Shown here: positions 15,502 to 18,824 of the stretch, in pieces
Layout: each line of letters starts with the position of its first letter
How positions within the stretch are numbered: position 1 is the first letter of the stretch
Source: Holosporaceae bacterium
GTDB lineage: Bacteria; Pseudomonadota; Alphaproteobacteria; UBA3830
Reading direction: 5' to 3'
Length of the DNA stretch: 18,824 bases
Assembly (NCBI GenBank): GCA_031265715.1
Contig: JAISCG010000018.1
Coordinates: forward strand, 1-18,824
Made by a program: the position numbers and the translations under genes
The notes under the pieces: generated by a model
Database searches by the model: none
What the model was told of the DNA's origin: nothing
Seen by the model: the letters and a program-made list of their open reading frames with translations, nothing else

Positions 15502-15505
15502 TTTT
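15482..15505 (+). terminator. Weak intrinsic terminator-like hairpin
   Basis: GTTGGC at 15482-15487 pairs with GCCAAT at 15494-15499 (six pairs, one G-U) around a 6-nt loop, followed by AATTTT. The U-run is only four long and is followed by C, so termination is likely incomplete; it could allow read-through into 15570. It overlaps the end of the 43-codon ORF. Confidence 0.4.
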
Positions 15506-15514
15506 CCCCCCCCC
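15506..15514. repeat. Homopolymer run of nine C
   Basis: C9 at 15506-15514 in a T-rich, otherwise AT-rich stretch between the hairpin and the 15570 gene. Such runs are prone to length change. A TTGATT that could serve as a -35 box starts two bases after it (15516). Confidence 0.9.
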
Positions 15515-15569
15515 ATTGATTTTTTATTGTATTCGATTTTAAATTTTATAAAAAGTATGGAGATTTATT

Positions 15570-16532
15570 GTGAACAAAAAAATATTTGCTGTAATTGTGG
15601 CTGTTTTCGGCATTGCCGGCGTTACCTGTTTCAATAAAAATGCGGATTTGCCGTTGGTAACTGTCGCAAACTACGGTCCGCACGCATCCCTGGAGGCTTC
15701 TCTGAGAGGATTCAAAGCGGAGCTCGCGGATCAGGGATTCGTCGAAGGAAAAACGGTTAAATATGAGCTCGCGGACGTCGGCTTTGATCCGACTCTTATC
15801 CCACAGATGATCGCAAAACTCGCGGCATCAAAACCGCGCGTAATGCTGGTGAAAACCACTCCGGTCACACAATTCGCCAAGGGAAAAATCCGCGACATCC
15901 CTCTGGTTTTCTGCGATATCACGGATCCGGTTGCCGTTGGTCTTCTAAAAGACAGAGAGCATTCCTGCGGGAATTTGACCGGAAGTTCCGATCAAGGGGA
16001 TTTGGAAGCGTTTTTGAATTTCGTAAAAACCATACTGCCCAGTGCAAAAACCGTCGGATTGCTGTACTCCACCTCCGAAAGTAATGACGCTGCGCTGGTG
16101 AAAATGATGGAAGATGCGGCCGCCAAGGTCGGATTGTCCGTCGTTGCAGTTCCTGTGGATCAATCCCGCGACATCCCGATGCGCATGCAGGAATTTCGCG
16201 GAAAAGCCGATTTTATCTACGTCGGAACCAGCGGCCCGATTCAGCCGGCTCTTCCGACGGTCGCATCCGAGGCGCAAAAAATGGGAATACCGGTGTTCAA
16301 TGCTGAGGATCAAGCGGTGCGAGACGGATTGGCTCTCGCAAGTTTCGGCGTGAATTATGAATCCGTCGGAAGAAATGCCGGGAAACTTGTGGCAAAATTG
16401 CTGAATGGCGCTTCCGTGCAGGATCTGCCTCCGATTTTCCCGAAAACAGAGGATCATCGATGCTTCGTGAATAAAAAATCAGCGGAAAAATTCGGAATCA
16501 GGATCCCGGAAAATGCAGTCGTTGTGGAATAG
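15570..16532 (+). CDS. ABC transporter substrate-binding protein, TrpX-like family
   Basis: Predicted periplasmic binding protein of the ABC_sub_bind (TrpX-like) family, 320 aa. It starts at GTG 15570 with GGAG 7 nt upstream. Residues 1-20 form a signal-like segment: two lysines, then a hydrophobic stretch to Cys20. The sequence before Cys20 (GVT) is a poor lipobox, so lipidation is uncertain. Family blocks: PLVFCDITDPVAVGLL at 111-126, NLTG at 135-138, AKTVGLLYS, DFIYVGTSGP, and a C-terminal ASFGVNYESVGRNAGKLVAKLLNG. Characterised relatives bind aromatic amino acids, but the family has many ligands, so none is assigned. No permease or ATPase gene lies next to it; an MFS gene follows 173 nt later. 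Confidence 0.88.
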   Translation: MNKKIFAVIVAVFGIAGVTCFNKNADLPLVTVANYGPHASLEASLRGFKAELADQGFVEGKTVKYELADVGFDPTLIPQMIAKLAASKPRVMLVKTTPVTQFAKGKIRDIPLVFCDITDPVAVGLLKDREHSCGNLTGSSDQGDLEAFLNFVKTILPSAKTVGLLYSTSESNDAALVKMMEDAAAKVGLSVVAVPVDQSRDIPMRMQEFRGKADFIYVGTSGPIQPALPTVASEAQKMGIPVFNAEDQAVRDGLALASFGVNYESVGRNAGKLVAKLLNGASVQDLPPIFPKTEDHRCFVNKKSAEKFGIRIPENAVVVE

Positions 16533-16580
16533 ACCTCCGGCGAAACGTCATTTTTTCGCTGAAACTTCAAGATGGAAGAA

Positions 16581-16629
16581 GATCCGACGGAGGGTAAGTC
16601 AGAATGCGTTAAAATCCTTCCCTCGGATC
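16581..16629. other. Long imperfect inverted repeat
   Basis: GATCCGA at 16581-16587 pairs with TCGGATC at 16623-16629, and inside it GGG.AAG (16592-16598) pairs with CTTCCC (16618-16623 area), giving about 13 pairs with small bulges. No T-run follows on the plus strand, so it is not a classical terminator; it may be an mRNA-end stabiliser or a protein-binding site. Positions 16533-16705 hold nothing else clear except a weak ACACAA/TTGTGT repeat (16653-16673). I could place no good promoter for the next gene. Confidence 0.5.
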
Positions 16630-16705
16630 AAAAATATGCTCGAAAATTTTCTACACAAAAAACAAGTTGTGTGTTAAAAGTATGGCGTAGTTAGCGAGCT
16701 TTCCA

Positions 16706-17950
16706 ATGAATAGTGAGAATGACAACGACCGGTCGTCTTCTGAAAACAGGGACGGTTTTGTGTTCGGATTGCCGAGATTGGTTTGGATAGTCGGAATTGT
16801 GAGCTTCTTTTCAAATTCGGCCTCCGTGATCATTACGGCGTTTTCTGCAGAATTTATAATAAACATACTGGGCGCTTCTCCCTCTGATCTCGGCTATATA
16901 AGGGGATTATCGGAAGCATTGTCCTATCTCGTAAAAATGGCGTCCGGAGTATTCAGCGATTGGCTGGGAAGAAGAAAAATTCTGATGTTGGTCGGATATT
17001 CCTGCGCTGCCCTGGCAAAACCGATATTTTCATTCTGCCAGGGGTTGAATTCCTACATTTTTGCTCAAATTCTGGAGAGAATTACGAACGGCCTGAGGGA
17101 TACTCCGAGAGACGCCCTGGTCGCCGATTGTACTCCGAAGGATCTGAAGGGAGCCGCCTACGGTGTTCGCCAGAGCTGCGCTTTTGCCGGATCAATGATG
17201 GGGGCTGTACTCGGATTTTTGATGTTGCAACATTACGGCGGATCGGAAAATGTGATTCGCAATATTTATTTGTTTGCGACTTTACCGATCTTTGTGGCGG
17301 TTCTGCTGATTTATTTCGGAATTAAAGAGCCCGGGAATATCGCAAAATTGAAGGATCGCAAAGGATTTCCCATTAAAAAAGACGATGTGGGGCAATTGGG
17401 AAAGAAATTTTGGTACTACATATTTATATGTTTCATATTTATGTGCTCGAGATACAGCGAATCGTTTTTGGTGTACAGGGCGCAGCACCTCGGATTGCAG
17501 GTAAAATATGCGCCGCTGGTGCTGGCGTTGATGTATCTTTTTAATTCTCCGACTTCCAGAATTGTCGGAAACTGGTCCGATAAACACGAACGAAAGCTGT
17601 TTTTGGCATTCGGTTTTTGCATGATGTTGGTATCTTGTATAATAATGGCGTTCGCAACGGAAATTTGGCAGGTAATGGTCGGCGTTGCCGTGTACGGAAT
17701 ACACTACGGAGCCACCCAGGGAACTTTCTACGCAATGGTGTCGGACTACTCTCCGCCTCACATCAAGGGAACTTCCATCGGCATTTTCAATTTGGTGTGC
17801 TGCGTGGGAATGTGTATCTCCAATGCAATTACCGGAGAGCTGTGGAAGCATTACGGAGCGGAAATGACTTTTTTGGTTAATTCCGTTATTACTTTTGTTG
17901 CGGCAGTCGGTGTGATTTTTATTCACAATAAAAAAAGGAGCGAAATATAA
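16706..17950 (+). CDS. MFS family transporter
   Basis: Inner-membrane secondary transporter of the major facilitator superfamily, 414 aa with about twelve hydrophobic segments. The first half has the MFS motif A between segments 2 and 3: GVFSDWLGRRK at residues 81-91. A second copy, GNWSDKHERK, lies in the matching loop of the second half. The segment RDALVADCTPKDLKGAAYGVRQSCAFAGSMMGAVLG resembles a group of uncharacterised MFS permeases rather than a drug- or sugar-specific one, so no substrate is assigned. The N-terminal 20 residues are acidic and serine/asparagine-rich. No strong Shine-Dalgarno precedes the ATG (only GCGAG), so translation may be modest. The stop is one base before prfB. 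Confidence 0.9.
   Translation: MNSENDNDRSSSENRDGFVFGLPRLVWIVGIVSFFSNSASVIITAFSAEFIINILGASPSDLGYIRGLSEALSYLVKMASGVFSDWLGRRKILMLVGYSCAALAKPIFSFCQGLNSYIFAQILERITNGLRDTPRDALVADCTPKDLKGAAYGVRQSCAFAGSMMGAVLGFLMLQHYGGSENVIRNIYLFATLPIFVAVLLIYFGIKEPGNIAKLKDRKGFPIKKDDVGQLGKKFWYYIFICFIFMCSRYSESFLVYRAQHLGLQVKYAPLVLALMYLFNSPTSRIVGNWSDKHERKLFLAFGFCMMLVSCIIMAFATEIWQVMVGVAVYGIHYGATQGTFYAMVSDYSPPHIKGTSIGIFNLVCCVGMCISNAITGELWKHYGAEMTFLVNSVITFVAAVGVIFIHNKKRSEI
17935..17940 (+). promoter_or_regulatory. Shine-Dalgarno of prfB inside the MFS gene
   Basis: AAGGAG lies 11 nt before the prfB ATG, within the last codons of the MFS gene, and the MFS TAA is one base from the prfB ATG. This supports coupled translation and a shared transcript. 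Confidence 0.65.
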
Positions 17951-17951
17951 T

Positions 17952-18824
17952 ATGCGTGACGATACAAGACAATACATTTCGGAAATAGAAAATTCTCTGG
18001 AACTCATGCGGAGGTTTCTTTGACGTCGATTCACTGAAAAAACAAGTCGAGGAACTTTCCAAGCTGAGCGAGTCGGAGGATCTCTGGCAGGATCAGCAAA
18101 AAGCAAAATCCGTTATGCAGAAAAAATCTCAGACAGAGGCGGAAATCAATAAATTTTTGAAGGCGGAGTCGGATTTTTCGGATCTGAAAACCATGCTGGA
18201 GTTGGCCGGGGAAGAAAACGACGCAAATTTGCTTTCCGAAACAGAGGACGACCTGAAAAAACTGGCCGATTATATGAAAATATATCAGCTGGAGAGTTTT
18301 TTCTCCGGTGAAGCCGATCAAAACAGCTGTTATTTGGAAATTCATGCCGGCGCCGGGGGAACAGAAGCCCAGGACTGGGCTCAAATGCTGCTGCGCATGT
18401 ATTCCCGGTGGGTGGAAGATCACGGTTACGGCCCGGAACTCATTGAAGAAAGCGCCGGAGAGGAAGCCGGAATAAAATCGGTAACAATGAAAATAAACGG
18501 CGCGAAGGCCTACGGTCGATTGAAGGGGGAATCCGGAGTGCATCGACTGGTTCGCATATCTCCCTTCGATTCAAACGCCCGTCGTCACACAAGTTTTGCA
18601 TCGGTCGGAGTATATCCGGTCGTCGACGATTCGATAAACATTGAGATAAAGGACAGCGATCTTCGCATAGACACCTATCGCTCGTCCGGAGCCGGAGGTC
18701 AGCACGTAAACAAAACCGAAAGCGCAATTCGCATCACCCATATTCCGACCGGAGTTGTCGTCCAATGTCAGACGGACAGATCGCAGCATCGCAATCGCGC
18801 CATCGCTTTTGAAATGCTGAGATC
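17952..18824 (+). CDS. prfB: Peptide chain release factor 2, +1 frameshift, 3' end cut
   Basis: RF2 reads UGA and UAA stop codons and triggers peptide release. Translation starts at ATG 17952 (MRDDTRQYISEIEN), with AAGGAG 11 nt upstream inside the MFS gene. Codon 24 is an in-frame TGA (18021-18023); a +1 shift at CTT TGA C moves reading to the frame starting at 18022, and the rest of the protein follows without a stop to the window edge. In the fused product SPF, the stop-codon recognition motif, is at residues 203-205, and GGQ, the catalytic motif, at 248-250, close to E. coli numbering. About 267 codons plus part are seen; some 90-100 residues lie outside. The shift makes RF2 control its own level. 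Confidence 0.97.
18011..18024 (+). promoter_or_regulatory. Programmed +1 frameshift site of prfB
   Basis: GGAGG (Shine-Dalgarno-like, about 18010-18014) is followed after TTT by CTT TGA C at 18018-18024, the classical RF2 frameshift signal with its 3-nt spacer. When RF2 is scarce the ribosome pauses at TGA, slips +1 and makes full RF2; when abundant, the peptide ends at codon 23. This mechanism is established for the family, and all elements are visible here. Confidence 0.97.

Larger units (their letters stand above)
15352..15505 (+). ncRNA. Possible short structured transcript
   Basis: From the predicted start near 15352 to the hairpin ending at 15499 a transcript of about 150 nt would form. 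It contains TTCGAT/ATCGAA (15366-15371 with 15382-15387), GACGT/ACGTC (15412-15416 with 15422-15426, A5 loop) and GTTGGC/GCCAAT at the end. I compared it from memory with 6S, SRP, tmRNA and RNase P RNA and see no convincing match. It overlaps the 43-codon ORF, so it may simply be that gene's mRNA. Confidence 0.3.

Noticed and set aside
15352..15505. 6S RNA
   Set aside because: Size and strong promoter fit, and a CATTCAC resembles part of E. coli 6S, but the 5' and 3' ends do not form the long closing stem that 6S needs.
16581..16629. Rho-independent terminator after the 15570 gene
   Set aside because: The hairpin is followed by A-rich, not T-rich, sequence on the plus strand.
18021..18023. 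prfB as a pseudogene broken by an in-frame TGA
   Set aside because: The stop is within the classical CTT TGA C frameshift site with its upstream GGAGG, and the +1 frame continues as intact RF2.
17282..18106. 274-aa minus-strand ORF opposite the MFS and prfB genes
   Set aside because: Spans the junction of two certain plus-strand genes, including the frameshift site; shadow.

Overview
This window looks like chromosomal DNA of an alphaproteobacterium, GC in the mid-40s by eye. The evidence is the unbroken gene order rpsL-rpsG-fusA-tuf-S10-spc-secY-adk, the protein sequences, and the lack of a CxxC zinc form of S14. A host-associated lineage near Holosporales or Rickettsiales is possible, but that is a guess: no 16S rRNA or other marker is present to place it.

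Positions 1-15113, minus strand: one very compact run of 27 genes that joins the str, S10 and spc operons. In transcription order they are rpsL, rpsG, fusA, tuf, rpsJ, rplC, rplD, rplW, rplB, rpsS, rplV, rpsC, rplP, rpmC, rpsQ, rplN, rplX, rplE, rpsN, rpsH, rplF, rplR, rpsE, rpmD, rplO, secY and adk. The last is cut by the left edge. Gaps are at most 24 nt, several junctions overlap (ATGA, TAATG, TGATG), and the only promoter I can place lies before rpsL (15170-15198). The products build the ribosome, supply two elongation factors, form the Sec channel and make ADP from AMP. Several starts were moved inward from the longest ORF (rplF, rpmC, rpsQ, rpsC, rpmD, fusA) using Shine-Dalgarno position and family N-termini. 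The adk start was placed at the ATG that overlaps the secY stop.

Positions 15114-15569: a 456-nt divergent intergenic region and the least ordinary part of the window. On the plus strand it holds a near-consensus UP element plus TTGACA/TATATT promoter, a perfect Shine-Dalgarno, an undescribed 43-codon ORF (15370-15501), several hairpins, a weak terminator-like hairpin over the ORF end, and a run of nine C.

Positions 15570-18824, plus strand: a periplasmic substrate-binding protein of the TrpX-like ABC family with no permease or ATPase beside it, an MFS transporter, and prfB (release factor 2). prfB carries the classical autoregulatory +1 frameshift site (CTT TGA C after GGAGG) at codon 24 and is cut by the right edge. 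prfB begins one base after the MFS stop, so the two are probably translated from one message.

No tRNA, rRNA, CRISPR, insertion sequence or phage gene was seen. Most of the window is conserved housekeeping DNA. I see no clear new multi-gene system; the best candidate for something undescribed is the small strongly promoted transcript at about 15352-15505.
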